Position numbers and translations under genes: made by a program. 64,000 nt of DNA. It comes from Paucilactobacillus suebicus DSM 5007 = KCTC 3549. Lineage in GTDB: Bacteria > Bacillota > Bacilli > Lactobacillales > Lactobacillaceae. The notes under the pieces were generated by a model. That model made no database searches, was not told where the DNA came from, and saw nothing but the letters and a program-made list of their open reading frames with translations. Location of the stretch: NCBI RefSeq assembly GCF_001434475.1, contig NZ_AZGF01000001.1:1-64000 (forward strand), written 5' to 3'. This document shows positions 38,912 through 47,866 of this stretch, piece after piece; position 1 is the stretch's first letter; every line of letters starts with the position of its first letter.

Positions 38912-40213
38912 TTAATTTGAATGCCGTGGAACAACTTGGTAAACAGAAATTCCCTGTGATTGAATGAATTCTTTTGCAATTACATATAGATCATCAATCT
39001 TAATTGATTCTAGAACTGTAATTTCATCAAGTAGATTAGTTCCACCAAACAATTTACCTGCATATCTATTGGCGATTGCTTCAGGTGAGTCAAGTAATGC
39101 AATCATTCTGCCAAGCATGGCACGCTTAATATTGTCAAATTGTGAAGCAGCCGCCTCGATTTGCTGATGCGCACTCTCCAAAATACCAATGATTTCATCA
39201 GCAAATCGTTCAATATGATCAGTATCACTACTGAAATACGCAAAATGAAAACCTCTTTGCATTTCAAAATTGTAGCTGAAAGAATCATCAATAATTTCGT
39301 TATTATATAGGCGTAAATAATTATCTACGGTATCGTCAAATAAGATATCAAGCAATAGTTCTACCCCAAGCCGATATCTAAGTCCCGCTTCACCTGCCGC
39401 AATTTGTTCTAATCCACGAACACCAACCATCACTTTGGGCCTAGTAACATCCATCTCCAAGGTTCTGAAAGGAATGACATCCTTTCCGCTTGGGTCGTTT
39501 AATTCAAATCTGACTTCAGGATTACTTGGTTCATCAAAATGTTTCTTACTTTGATTGTCTTTAACGCATTCAATAGCTTCTGCGGGATCAACGTTGCCAA
39601 CAATGAATAGATTCATATTATGTGGCTGATAGAACGTGTCATATGTTGAATACAGTGTCTCCGAGCTGATTTTATCGATTGATTCCACGCTTCCAGCAAT
39701 ATCAACATGCATTGGATCATGGGGATAAAGATTACCAAGCATCCCGAAATAAAGTCTCCAATTGGGATCATCATCATACATCTTGATTTCTTGGCCAATG
39801 ATGCCCTTCTCTTTTTGAACAGTCTGAGAAGAAAAATATGGTTGTTGGACAAAATCAAGCAACACATCCAAACTTTCGTGAATGTGTTCCGTCGTTGAAA
39901 ATAGGTAGCTAGTTTGAGTAAAACTAGTAAATGCATTGGAATCTGCACCTAATTCTCCAAATAAATCAAATGCATCATGATCAATTTTTTCAAACATTTT
40001 ATGTTCCAAAAAATGTGCAACTCCATCAGGTACCGTGACAACCTCATCACTGCCGGTAGGCACAAACGTCTGATCTATCGAACCATAATCAACAGTTAAA
40101 ATTGCATATGTTTTATGAAAATATTTTTTCGGTAAAACTTGGACAACCAGCCCATTTTCTAACGTTTCATCATAAATTGTTTCATCGTACTTTGAATACG
40201 AGTGCTCATTCAT
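38912..40213 (-). CDS. M16-family zinc peptidase (YmfH type)
   Basis: A 433-residue insulinase-family protein. The inverted zinc motif HxxEH is intact (AHFLEHKMF, about residue 68), with the downstream Glu region typical of M16, so this is the catalytic member of the pair. Together with the preceding gene it resembles the YmfF/YmfH pair of Bacillus, related to peptide-processing AlbE/AlbF and PqqL-type systems; the substrate is unknown. It overlaps ymfF by 8 bp. Confidence 0.9.
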   Translation of the reverse strand: MNEHSYSKYDETIYDETLENGLVVQVLPKKYFHKTYAILTVDYGSIDQTFVPTGSDEVVTVPDGVAHFLEHKMFEKIDHDAFDLFGELGADSNAFTSFTQTSYLFSTTEHIHESLDVLLDFVQQPYFSSQTVQKEKGIIGQEIKMYDDDPNWRLYFGMLGNLYPHDPMHVDIAGSVESIDKISSETLYSTYDTFYQPHNMNLFIVGNVDPAEAIECVKDNQSKKHFDEPSNPEVRFELNDPSGKDVIPFRTLEMDVTRPKVMVGVRGLEQIAAGEAGLRYRLGVELLLDILFDDTVDNYLRLYNNEIIDDSFSYNFEMQRGFHFAYFSSDTDHIERFADEIIGILESAHQQIEAAASQFDNIKRAMLGRMIALLDSPEAIANRYAGKLFGGTNLLDEITVLESIKIDDLYVIAKEFIQSQGISVYQVVPRHSN

Positions 40214-41462
40214 TTTTCAAATCTCCATTTAAATAATACACTGCCTGCAGCTTTAGTTTAGACGCAACTCTCACCACATCTGCACTCGTGACTTGATTAA
40301 CTTTTTCAACTACATCATCTGGTTCCTGATGTAATAATGAATCCGTCAGCTTCCGTTCAACAATGTTACCAGCCGTGTCCAAACTGGTTTTGTATTGATT
40401 TACTAATCCTTCTTTAACTTCTCGCATCAATTCATCACTAAATTTACCAGCAATGATATCATCAATCTGCTCTTTAATTAGCGTACGTGCACGATCATAA
40501 TTAACGTTTTGAATACCAGTTTGAATTGATAACATCCCACTAAAACTATGATATTGGCTCGATGCATAATAAGCCAAACTTTCCTTTTCTCGTACATTTA
40601 CAAATAATTTAGACAGAGGTGACCCGCCTAAAATACCGTTCATTACAACAGCAGCGTAGTGGTCTTTATCCAAAAAACAAACTGGCAACTCATATGCCAA
40701 GTTTAGCTTTGATTGGTTCAACGCTTGAGTCTCTTCTTCGTTAACAGCCTCATCTTTTGGTTCCTGACGATACATCAACTTATCATTATCAAAATGACGG
40801 GGTGCGAATTCAAACTGTTTAAACTGGTCGATTACGTGATTTTCATCAACATCACCTAAAACCACAATATTAATTTTGTCGTGACTAACCATATTATGAT
40901 AGACTTCAACTAATTTTTCGGCAGTTAACGATTCAAGATCGTCTAGCCTACCAAAGCTGGGAATCTGCATAACAGAATTTTTATCAAAGTAAAGTTGACG
41001 AAGCTTAGTTGCAGCGTAGTACTGCTTGTCATCATCTAAAGATTTAATTGCACTATAAAGATTAGCTTTTTGTAGGTTAAAGGTTGGTTCATCAAACGAA
41101 CCATTATCAATTAGTGGATTAAACAGCATTTCATGAATTAAATCAATCGTTCGATCCAATAAACCATCAAACGCATACTGATCATTAATAAAACGAGCTT
41201 TTAATCGAACTGTATGCATCGTCCCAATTCGTGCTACTCCAGTTCCAACGTCAGCACCATATAGCCGTGACAACTGTCTTGCTAATGCCGTTTGCGTAGG
41301 ATATTTATGGGTACTGGTTTCAAGCAGGTCTCCAAGTAAACTCCTAGCTGTCGTGTTATCAGCAGTTTGAGGTGTCCCAAAGTTGACAATAATTTGGTTA
41401 TTTTTGAACTGTGATGTTTTGATAATATGTAACTCAACACCATCTGTTAGTCGAAAATCCAA
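40206..41462 (-). CDS. M16-family peptidase homologue without zinc motif (YmfF type)
   Basis: A 418-residue M16 relative. No HxxEH motif is present at the expected N-terminal position (the region reads SLLGDLLETSTHKY), so it is probably the non-catalytic partner that completes the chamber with the YmfH-type protein. Start TTG at 41462 behind GGAGG. It heads the ymfF-ymfH-rodZ-pgsA-cinA-recA run conserved in Bacilli. The 259-bp region upstream is shared with the divergent aspartate kinase gene; I see a possible TGGTATACA extended -10 there. Confidence 0.88.
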   Translation of the reverse strand: MDFRLTDGVELHIIKTSQFKNNQIIVNFGTPQTADNTTARSLLGDLLETSTHKYPTQTALARQLSRLYGADVGTGVARIGTMHTVRLKARFINDQYAFDGLLDRTIDLIHEMLFNPLIDNGSFDEPTFNLQKANLYSAIKSLDDDKQYYAATKLRQLYFDKNSVMQIPSFGRLDDLESLTAEKLVEVYHNMVSHDKINIVVLGDVDENHVIDQFKQFEFAPRHFDNDKLMYRQEPKDEAVNEEETQALNQSKLNLAYELPVCFLDKDHYAAVVMNGILGGSPLSKLFVNVREKESLAYYASSQYHSFSGMLSIQTGIQNVNYDRARTLIKEQIDDIIAGKFSDELMREVKEGLVNQYKTSLDTAGNIVERKLTDSLLHQEPDDVVEKVNQVTSADVVRVASKLKLQAVYYLNGDLKNE

Positions 41463-41663
41463 TACAAATCCTCCATCTACATCTCACTACCTTGTATACC
41501 ATCCCGGCAGGAAAAAAATCGTCGATTATTCACCAAATAAGCGGTGGTTCAACTACATTAAAACCGATGTCTCACATGTTAAATAATGATACGTTACTTC
41601 AGTTAAAAATACAAACCAAATTTAAAAAATGAAATTTTGATTAAAAAAATCGGTTCCACAGAA

Positions 41664-41692
41664 TTGTAACTACGCCGCCTGTTTGCTATGAT
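41664..41692 (+). promoter_or_regulatory. Aspartate kinase promoter
   Basis: TTGTAA (41664-41669) and TATGAT (41687-41692) with a 17-bp spacer and TGC before the -10, 29 bp from the GTG start. Confidence 0.65.
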
Positions 41693-41721
41693 GTTAATTA
41701 ACGAAAAGGAGAGAGTGAATC

Positions 41722-43080
41722 GTGAAGGTTATTAAATTTGGCGGAAGCTCATTAGCTAGTAGTCAACAATTAAAAAAAGTAATTGATATTGTAAAAGATG
41801 ACCCAGCAAGACGCTGTGTGGTCGTATCGGCACCCGGGAAACGCAATCCTGCTGATACCAAGGTAACTGACCTGCTAATTCGTTATGCGGAACACGTTAT
41901 CTCAGGTAGTGATTACGAAAAAATTCAGGGAGAAATTATTTCGCGATATCAGGAAATAGCACTTGGGTTCTCATTAACACCCGAAGAATTTGCACCAATT
42001 AAACGGGCAATCTTGAATCTTCCCCTCAAAAAATATAAAAACAATACATACCTGATGGCGGCATTTAAAGCCCATGGTGAAAAATTAAATGCGCAATTAA
42101 TCGCTCGTGTATTTAATATCGTTGGCATTGCAGCTCAGTATCTTGATCCAAAGGACGCAGGTATGGTAGTTACCGACGTCCCGGATGACGCCCAGATTCT
42201 ACCTGAAAGTTATGCAAACATGCGTAAATGGCAGAACAACGCTAATGTTCTAGTAGTACCTGGCTTTTTCGCTTACAACGAAGAAGGTGCGATATGCACA
42301 TTTTCACGTGGTGGATCAGACATCACAGGAGCAGTGATGTCTCGTGGCCTAAATGCTGACTTATATGAGAACTTTACCGATGTTGATGCCATCTACTCGG
42401 TTAACCCAAACATCGTCTCGCACCCCCACGCCATCGCTCATATGACGTTCCGAGAAATGCGTGAATTATCATATGCAGGATTTTCGGTCTTCCATGATGA
42501 AGCATTAATTCCTGCAATTCAAGGAGACATTGCGGTCAACGTTCGTAATACCAACCACCCTGAAGCTCCTGGAACAATCATATCAGCACGAATCAAACCG
42601 AATAAGGAATATCCAGTTCGCGGTATTACAGCTTCAAAACATTTCTGTGGCCTTTATATTAGTAAATATTTATTGAATAAAGAGGTCGGTTTTACCCGTA
42701 AGGTGTTGGATGTATTGTACAAATTCAACATCAGTTACGAACACATGCCGTCTGGAATTGACGATATTACAATCATCATGTCTGAAGACAATTTAACTCC
42801 TGAATTAGAGCAATCACTAATGTCTGAACTCCAGACAGCAATTCATCCAGACGAAATGCACATGATCCATGATTATGCAGTTGTGATGGTGGTAGGAGAA
42901 GGAATGCATGACACAATCGGTATCATGGCTAAGGCAACTAAGGCTTTAGCTCAGGCCGGTATTAGACTTCAAATGATTAACCAAGGCGCATCAGAGATTT
43001 CAATTATGTTTGGTGTTGCTCAGGATGAGGCTGATAGGTCTGTGGCAGCCTTATATGGCGAATTCTTTCAGCACGATTAA
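41722..43080 (+). CDS. Aspartate kinase
   Basis: A 452-residue monofunctional aspartokinase, the first step to lysine, threonine, methionine and DAP. It has the N-terminal KFGGSSLA, the catalytic amino-acid-kinase domain with FSRGGSDITGA and NFTDVDAIYS, and two C-terminal ACT-type regulatory segments (about 300-450, including INQGASEISIMFGV). Start is GTG at 41722 behind GGAGAG. It is monocistronic, between a promoter and a strong terminator. No lysine riboswitch is recognisable in its short leader. Which isozyme (lysC or thrA type) it is cannot be decided here. Confidence 0.93.
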   Translation: MKVIKFGGSSLASSQQLKKVIDIVKDDPARRCVVVSAPGKRNPADTKVTDLLIRYAEHVISGSDYEKIQGEIISRYQEIALGFSLTPEEFAPIKRAILNLPLKKYKNNTYLMAAFKAHGEKLNAQLIARVFNIVGIAAQYLDPKDAGMVVTDVPDDAQILPESYANMRKWQNNANVLVVPGFFAYNEEGAICTFSRGGSDITGAVMSRGLNADLYENFTDVDAIYSVNPNIVSHPHAIAHMTFREMRELSYAGFSVFHDEALIPAIQGDIAVNVRNTNHPEAPGTIISARIKPNKEYPVRGITASKHFCGLYISKYLLNKEVGFTRKVLDVLYKFNISYEHMPSGIDDITIIMSEDNLTPELEQSLMSELQTAIHPDEMHMIHDYAVVMVVGEGMHDTIGIMAKATKALAQAGIRLQMINQGASEISIMFGVAQDEADRSVAALYGEFFQHD

Positions 43081-43097
43081 AAGAAATAAAAATATCT

Positions 43098-43150
43098 AAA
43101 AAATCATCACGTAATCTTCGTAAGCAGAAGATTGCGTGATGATTTTTTTT
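43098..43150. terminator. Strong bidirectional terminator between aspartate kinase and cls
   Basis: AAAATCATCACG and CGTGATGATTTT enclose AATCTTC/GAAGATT around a short loop, with T runs on both ends. It overlaps the cls stop codon. Confidence 0.92.
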
Positions 43151-44600
43151 AAAGGATTGGTGCCACTAAGCGTGACAATTTTTGTTTTATTTTAATATAC
43201 CTAGATTGATTTCGAAAATGTTCTTTCGTCAAAAAATCAGATTTTTGTTGATCGTGCAAAAAAATCAACTCCGTAGCATGTGCAAATTCTCGATCATATA
43301 AAAATGCATTTGCTTCAAAATTAAGCTTAAACGATCTAATATCCATATTGGCGGAGCCAATAGAAACAATCTTTCCATCAATAACGATCATCTTAGAATG
43401 CATAAATCCGTTTTGATAGGAGTAAATTTTACCACCTGCATTGATCAGTTCCTGGCAATAATACTCAGTTGCTCGATAAACAAACGGATGATCTGGCTGA
43501 TCCGGAATAATCAGTCGGACATCGACTCCCGCAGTCGCTGCGATGGACAAAGCTTCCAAAACACTCGAGTCTGGAACGAAATACGGTGATTCAATGTAAA
43601 TTTTTTTTGTCGCAATGGATATCATTTTGACGTACCCTTGTTTAATCTTTTCGCGATCGTCATCCGGGCCACTGGAGACAATTTGCATGCTGGTGGATCC
43701 CTTAGCAACTGTCTGTGGAAAATACTTTGCATCAAAACGAACCTTGTCCTTTTTGGTTGTCGCATTCCAGTCTAAAAAGAATCGACTTTGTAGTGACAAA
43801 ACGGCATCCCCGACAACTCTCAAATGAGTATCTCGCCAGTAGCCAAATTTTTTCTTGCGGTTAAGATACTGGTCCCCTACGTTAAAACCTCCAATATATC
43901 CAGTTTTGCCATCTATAATAACTAACTTTCGGTGATCTCTAAAGTTCAGTCTAAGTGAAAACGGCAAAAATTTGGAAGTTAAAAACGGTTCAACCTGACC
44001 ACCTAATTCAACCAAATGCTTAAATAACTTACGCTTAGAACCGTGAGATCCTAATGTATCGTAGATAACTCTGACGTGAACTCCATGCCTGGCCTTTTTT
44101 TCTAGTATCTTAACAAATTCATTACCAATTTGATCGTTATACCAGGTAAAAAACTCAATATTAATATGGTGTTTAGCTCGTCTGACATCTTCAAAAATGC
44201 TGTCGAACAATTTGTTACCATCTGTATATATTCGAACTGCGTTACGCTTTGTGAGCACGGCATTGTCAGTTTCTAGAAAAAGTCGTACCAGTTCACGTGC
44301 AGAGTTTGTCACTTGGTTTGCCGGCAATAATTCATGTTCATCGAATTGAAGCTTTTGGTTGGCAACAATCTGATCGATACCCAAACGCTGCTGCGCCTTC
44401 AAATCAAAAATTCGGCGATGAGACAATTTACGACCTGCAAATAAATACAACAAAAAGCCCACTACTGGAAGTACTAAAAGTACCAGCAGCCAGGCCCAGG
44501 TTGCGGAAATATCACGTTTTTCTCTAAATACAATAATGAATGCCGTAATCGTGTTAATTGCAAACACAACATCAGCCAAGATCCAAAAATCAATCACCAC
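43149..44600 (-). CDS. cls: Cardiolipin synthase
   Basis: A phospholipase D-superfamily enzyme condensing two phosphatidylglycerols into cardiolipin. It has two N-terminal membrane helices and two HKD motifs, HRKLVIID (about residue 225) and HSKMIVID (about residue 402). The start is uncertain: the GTG at 44600 (483 residues) lies behind GGGGG at a good distance, whereas a TTG at 44618 (489 residues) has no visible site. It begins 62 bp after the ABC substrate-binding gene in the same direction. Confidence 0.94.
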   Translation of the reverse strand: MVIDFWILADVVFAINTITAFIIVFREKRDISATWAWLLVLLVLPVVGFLLYLFAGRKLSHRRIFDLKAQQRLGIDQIVANQKLQFDEHELLPANQVTNSARELVRLFLETDNAVLTKRNAVRIYTDGNKLFDSIFEDVRRAKHHINIEFFTWYNDQIGNEFVKILEKKARHGVHVRVIYDTLGSHGSKRKLFKHLVELGGQVEPFLTSKFLPFSLRLNFRDHRKLVIIDGKTGYIGGFNVGDQYLNRKKKFGYWRDTHLRVVGDAVLSLQSRFFLDWNATTKKDKVRFDAKYFPQTVAKGSTSMQIVSSGPDDDREKIKQGYVKMISIATKKIYIESPYFVPDSSVLEALSIAATAGVDVRLIIPDQPDHPFVYRATEYYCQELINAGGKIYSYQNGFMHSKMIVIDGKIVSIGSANMDIRSFKLNFEANAFLYDREFAHATELIFLHDQQKSDFLTKEHFRNQSRYIKIKQKLSRLVAPIL

Positions 44601-44662
44601 GATGACTGCCCCCGTCAATTATTAAACTTAGCATAACAATTGTCGCTGGATTTGTCACGGCT

Positions 44663-45508
44663 TTATGGCTTACCCAAGTAGTTACTTGAATCACCAAACC
44701 ATTTTTCATTAATTTTCTTTAACTGTCCATCCTTTTGCATTTTTCCTAAAGCAGTATCAATCTTTTTCTTCATTGTGACGTCACCTTTACGCATCCCTAC
44801 AGCAAAGTTTTCAGATTGAATTTTATTACTAAAATACGTTGAATAAGCTGAACTATTAGACTGGTGCTTAATATAGTATTCAGCGTAAACCTTATCCATC
44901 AAAATACCTTGAATTCGGTTAGCATTCAAATCAATAAATGCATCAGGAAATGTGTCGTACAAAATTGGTTTCTTCCCTTTGATCAAATCTTTAAGCATCT
45001 TAGGATTTTTATCCAGAACGTCGGAACCTGTTGATCCATTTTGAACGCCAAGCGTCTTACCCTTCATATCGGCAAAATCTTTAATATGACTCGATTTTTT
45101 TGTCACCAATATCTGTTTATTTTTCAAGTATGGTCGACTAAATAAAACCGCCTTCTTACGAGCACTGGTAATGGTATAACCATTCCAAATTAAATCAATC
45201 GTACCATTGTTAAGTTCCGTTTCCTTCATTGACCAATCAATTGTTTGAAAATCAACCTTAATCCCGTACTGTTTAAAAACGGCACGAGCTAAGTCAATAT
45301 CATACCCAACCAACTTACCATTTTTTTGACGAAAGCCCATCGGTACGAAGCTATCATCCAATCCGATAACCACTTTACCACGACGTTCAATTCTGCTCCA
45401 AGTATCTTGCGTGTGTGCCTTTTGTGTGACACTCTCACACCCTGTCAGCATCAAACTAGGTACCAGCAACACAATTAAGAGAAGCCAAGTTTTCCACTTC
45501 TTTAACAT
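44663..45508 (-). CDS. Amino-acid ABC transporter substrate-binding lipoprotein
   Basis: A 281-residue family-3 solute-binding protein. It has a lipoprotein signal with lipobox LTGC (Cys24), then the family-3 core: WSRIERRGKVVIGLDDSFVPMG, GYDIDLARAVF and a ligand-pocket region at about 90-110. It belongs to the polar amino acid (His/Gln/Arg/Cys) uptake class; the T-box upstream of the operon suggests histidine (see that entry), but the sequence alone does not settle the ligand. Last gene of the permease-ATPase-binding protein operon. Confidence 0.93.
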   Translation of the reverse strand: MLKKWKTWLLLIVLLVPSLMLTGCESVTQKAHTQDTWSRIERRGKVVIGLDDSFVPMGFRQKNGKLVGYDIDLARAVFKQYGIKVDFQTIDWSMKETELNNGTIDLIWNGYTITSARKKAVLFSRPYLKNKQILVTKKSSHIKDFADMKGKTLGVQNGSTGSDVLDKNPKMLKDLIKGKKPILYDTFPDAFIDLNANRIQGILMDKVYAEYYIKHQSNSSAYSTYFSNKIQSENFAVGMRKGDVTMKKKIDTALGKMQKDGQLKKINEKWFGDSSNYLGKP

Positions 45509-45530
45509 TTTCTCTCCCCCTTAATTGCGA

Positions 45531-46181
45531 TTATTTTTGGTTTAATTTATCAAGTGAGCTGACTTCTAGAATGTCATCAGCAATATTTTTGGCAAAGTCC
45601 ATATCATGAGTAACAACCAGTTGCGTCATGCCATCTTCTTTTAAACCAAGAATCAGTTTTTCAACCTCACGCCGCAAGTTAGGATCAAGAGCAGAAGTTG
45701 GTTCATCATAGCAAAGGATTTTAGGATGCATTGCAAGAGCGCGGGCAATGGCAACACGTTGCTTTTGACCACCTGATAGTTGATATGGGAAAAGATCACC
45801 TTTCCCTTTTAATCCTAACTGTGCCAACAATTGTTCTGCCTCATCAAGTGCCTCATTCTTATCCTTTTTAAGAACCATAGTTGGTGCCAAAGTGATGTTA
45901 TCAAATACCGATAGGTGAGGAAATAGGTTGAAATCTTGAAAGACAACACCGATAACACTATCAGTTGTATCGGTTCCTTGCGGATCAAATGACTTACCAT
46001 CGATCAAGAATTCACCAGAATCAGCCTTTTCAAGTCCAGTTATGCAACGCAATAAAGTAGTTTTCCCGGCTCCTGATGGTCCAACAATACTCAATACTTC
46101 GCGGTCCTTAACGGTAACGTTCATGTTGTTTAAAATGACACGACTGCCAAAACTCTTTTTCAAATTTTTAATTTCTAACAT
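45531..46181 (-). CDS. Amino-acid ABC transporter ATP-binding protein
   Basis: A 216-residue ABC ATPase of the polar amino acid uptake class. It has Walker A GPSGAGKTT (about residue 34), the signature LSGGQKQRVAIARAL, Walker B LCYDEPTSALD and the H-loop VVTHD. It is shorter than the usual 240 residues at the C-terminus but has all motifs. It lies 15 bp after the permease gene. Confidence 0.95.
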   Translation of the reverse strand: MLEIKNLKKSFGSRVILNNMNVTVKDREVLSIVGPSGAGKTTLLRCITGLEKADSGEFLIDGKSFDPQGTDTTDSVIGVVFQDFNLFPHLSVFDNITLAPTMVLKKDKNEALDEAEQLLAQLGLKGKGDLFPYQLSGGQKQRVAIARALAMHPKILCYDEPTSALDPNLRREVEKLILGLKEDGMTQLVVTHDMDFAKNIADDILEVSSLDKLNQK

Positions 46182-46196
46182 TCTGAACCCTCCCGT

Positions 46197-46844
46197 TTAC
46201 TTGTAATATGAATAGCGTTGTTCAACCTTGTGAAGTAGGTATGTGCAAATTCCAACTAATATTAAATAAATCACACCAACTAGCACCAGTGGGACCAAGG
46301 TAACATCACGTGATGTTGCAACATTACCGGCACGTAATAGATCACCAAGGCCAATCACGTAGACTAATGACGAATCTTTAATTAGGTTAATCACTTCATT
46401 ACCAACTGACGGCAGAACAATTTTAACAACTTGTGGTATCACAATTTTTCTAATCGTTTGCCAGTAACTTAATCGTAGAACACGTGCACTTTCGTATTGA
46501 CCATTATCAATCGATTGAAGTCCGCCCCTAAAAATTTCAGCGAAGTAAGCTCCATAATTAAGTATAAAAGCGAAGACAGCAGCATCATATCTTTGAAAAA
46601 CGATGCCAATTATTGGTAAACCATAAAAAACAAATATTAATTGAAGCAGTAATGGCGTTCCCCGCATCAGCCACACATAAAAATCAAGTACCCATTTTAA
46701 AGGTTTAATCTTTGACGTGAGTCCCAAACTGACCACAATTCCCAAAGGTAACGAACCGATCAATGTCCAGAAGAATAATTGCAAAGTCAGGCTAGCACCT
46801 GAAAGAAGCGATGGTAGTATTTCAAATACATAATGTAATGACAT
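46197..46844 (-). CDS. Amino-acid ABC transporter permease
   Basis: A 215-residue His/Glu/Gln/Arg-type inner-membrane permease (HisMQ family) with about five helices. The coupling-loop motif, centred on AYFAEIFRGGLQSI and followed by GQYESARVLRLS, is present. First gene of the operon, with a GGGAGG site before the ATG at 46844. Directly downstream of the T-box leader. Confidence 0.94.
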   Translation of the reverse strand: MSLHYVFEILPSLLSGASLTLQLFFWTLIGSLPLGIVVSLGLTSKIKPLKWVLDFYVWLMRGTPLLLQLIFVFYGLPIIGIVFQRYDAAVFAFILNYGAYFAEIFRGGLQSIDNGQYESARVLRLSYWQTIRKIVIPQVVKIVLPSVGNEVINLIKDSSLVYVIGLGDLLRAGNVATSRDVTLVPLVLVGVIYLILVGICTYLLHKVEQRYSYYK

Positions 46845-46885
46845 CTTTTAACCTCCCAGTTAATATAACTTCTTATAATTTATAA

Positions 46886-47268
46886 CAAAAGCGTTCTCTC
46901 GAACAATTAAGTTCAAGAGGACGCCTTACCGTGGTTCCACCCCTATTTATGACCATTTCACAACAATCACCTCAGCAAGTTTGATAAATAAAAAACGCCC
47001 TCACAATTCATAAATTGAATTGCGAGGGCGATATCCGCGGTTCCACCTCAACGTTACTGCACTTTCACAAGCACAGACTCAGCAAGTTTGTTCATCAAAC
47101 TCAACGTGTTAACGGGGCTTCCCGAGTCTCCCTACTAAATTCAGGAAACTAACTCACAGATGTGATTCCATTCATCAGTCATACCTCGCTCTCAGCAACC
47201 GAAGCTCTCTGTCTTTAACCAACCAACGTACTATTCTGTTCATCGTTTTTTAACTTTTTAATTAACGT
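46886..47268 (-). promoter_or_regulatory. T-box leader with duplicated decision module, upstream of the amino-acid ABC operon
   Basis: Read on the minus strand, a full T-box comes first. Stem I has the AGAGAGC/GGTTGCTGAGAGC distal elements and a specifier segment GGAAU-CAC-A beside the stem ACAGA/TCTGT, so CAC (47162-47164) reads His. T-box GGTGGAACCGCGG lies at 47035-47047 and terminator 1 at 46990-47030. A second T-box GGGGTGGAACCACGG (46929-46943) and terminator 2 (46886-46925) follow, with no second Stem I. The 13-mer CTCAGCAAGTTTG on the plus strand recurs at 46971-46983 and 47078-47090, 107 bp apart. The T-box variable base is A in both copies, which does not match the C73 usual for tRNA-His. 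Confidence 0.88.
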
Positions 47269-47273
47269 GTATT

Positions 47274-47302
47274 ATCCTAATACACCGCAATTTAATTGTC
47301 AA
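47274..47302 (-). promoter_or_regulatory. Promoter of the T-box/ABC transporter operon
   Basis: TTGACA (47297-47302) and TAGGAT (47274-47279) with a 17-bp spacer, 16 bp after the mreD stop codon. Confidence 0.6.
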
Positions 47303-47318
47303 TCACTTAAATTAGAAA

Positions 47319-47855
47319 CTATGATCTAGCTTCCTCATTATACCTGCTATACAGCAAGTAAAGTGGATAGTACAGAACAACAAAATAAATTAAATTTAGT
47401 GCCAGTGTCGGTGCCAAAGTGTACAAAACAAAGCTGCTAAAACTTGCGGAAGCAATCCCAATCACGGAATATGCAGCGTAGTTTAAAAACTCAAACACCG
47501 CAACATCAATAAAGAACACCATGAATGCCGTTAAAAAGCTGGGTGTAAAGTACTGGCCAATTACTCTGGTTAACCAAACGATTAGCGGAAATAAAACCAT
47601 ATACAGTCCTAAAATGCCAGAATAGTACAGGTCAAAACAAATGCCTGTTGCTACCGCAAAACCAGTTAACGGGATATGGACATCGTTTTGAAAGAAATAC
47701 CCCAGCGCCAGCCATAATAATACTAGATGACTAACCATCGAATATGGGTAGCTAAAAAACACACCACTAAATATTTTGCTGAACGAACCATCCAAGAAAA
47801 AAGTAATGAATAGTCCAATTGGAAAAACAAATCTCAGTTTTGATAATCTATACAT
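47319..47855 (-). CDS. mreD: Rod shape-determining protein MreD
   Basis: A 178-residue polytopic membrane protein with about five hydrophobic segments, the usual MreD size and position. It supports the MreB/MreC/RodA elongation complex. MreD is poorly conserved in sequence; identity rests on the hydropathy pattern and position 11 bp after mreC. Confidence 0.92.
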   Translation of the reverse strand: MYRLSKLRFVFPIGLFITFFLDGSFSKIFSGVFFSYPYSMVSHLVLLWLALGYFFQNDVHIPLTGFAVATGICFDLYYSGILGLYMVLFPLIVWLTRVIGQYFTPSFLTAFMVFFIDVAVFEFLNYAAYSVIGIASASFSSFVLYTLAPTLALNLIYFVVLYYPLYLLYSRYNEEARS

Positions 47856-47866
47856 TCGTATTACCC

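Noticed and set aside
41463-41721. Lysine riboswitch upstream of aspartate kinase
   Set aside because: The promoter lies only about 30 bp before the start codon, leaving no room for an L-box, and no conserved L-box segments are visible upstream.
46886-47268. Two independent T-box riboswitches in tandem
   Set aside because: Only the promoter-proximal copy has Stem I with a specifier loop; the second copy starts at the stem III region, so it is a partial duplication.
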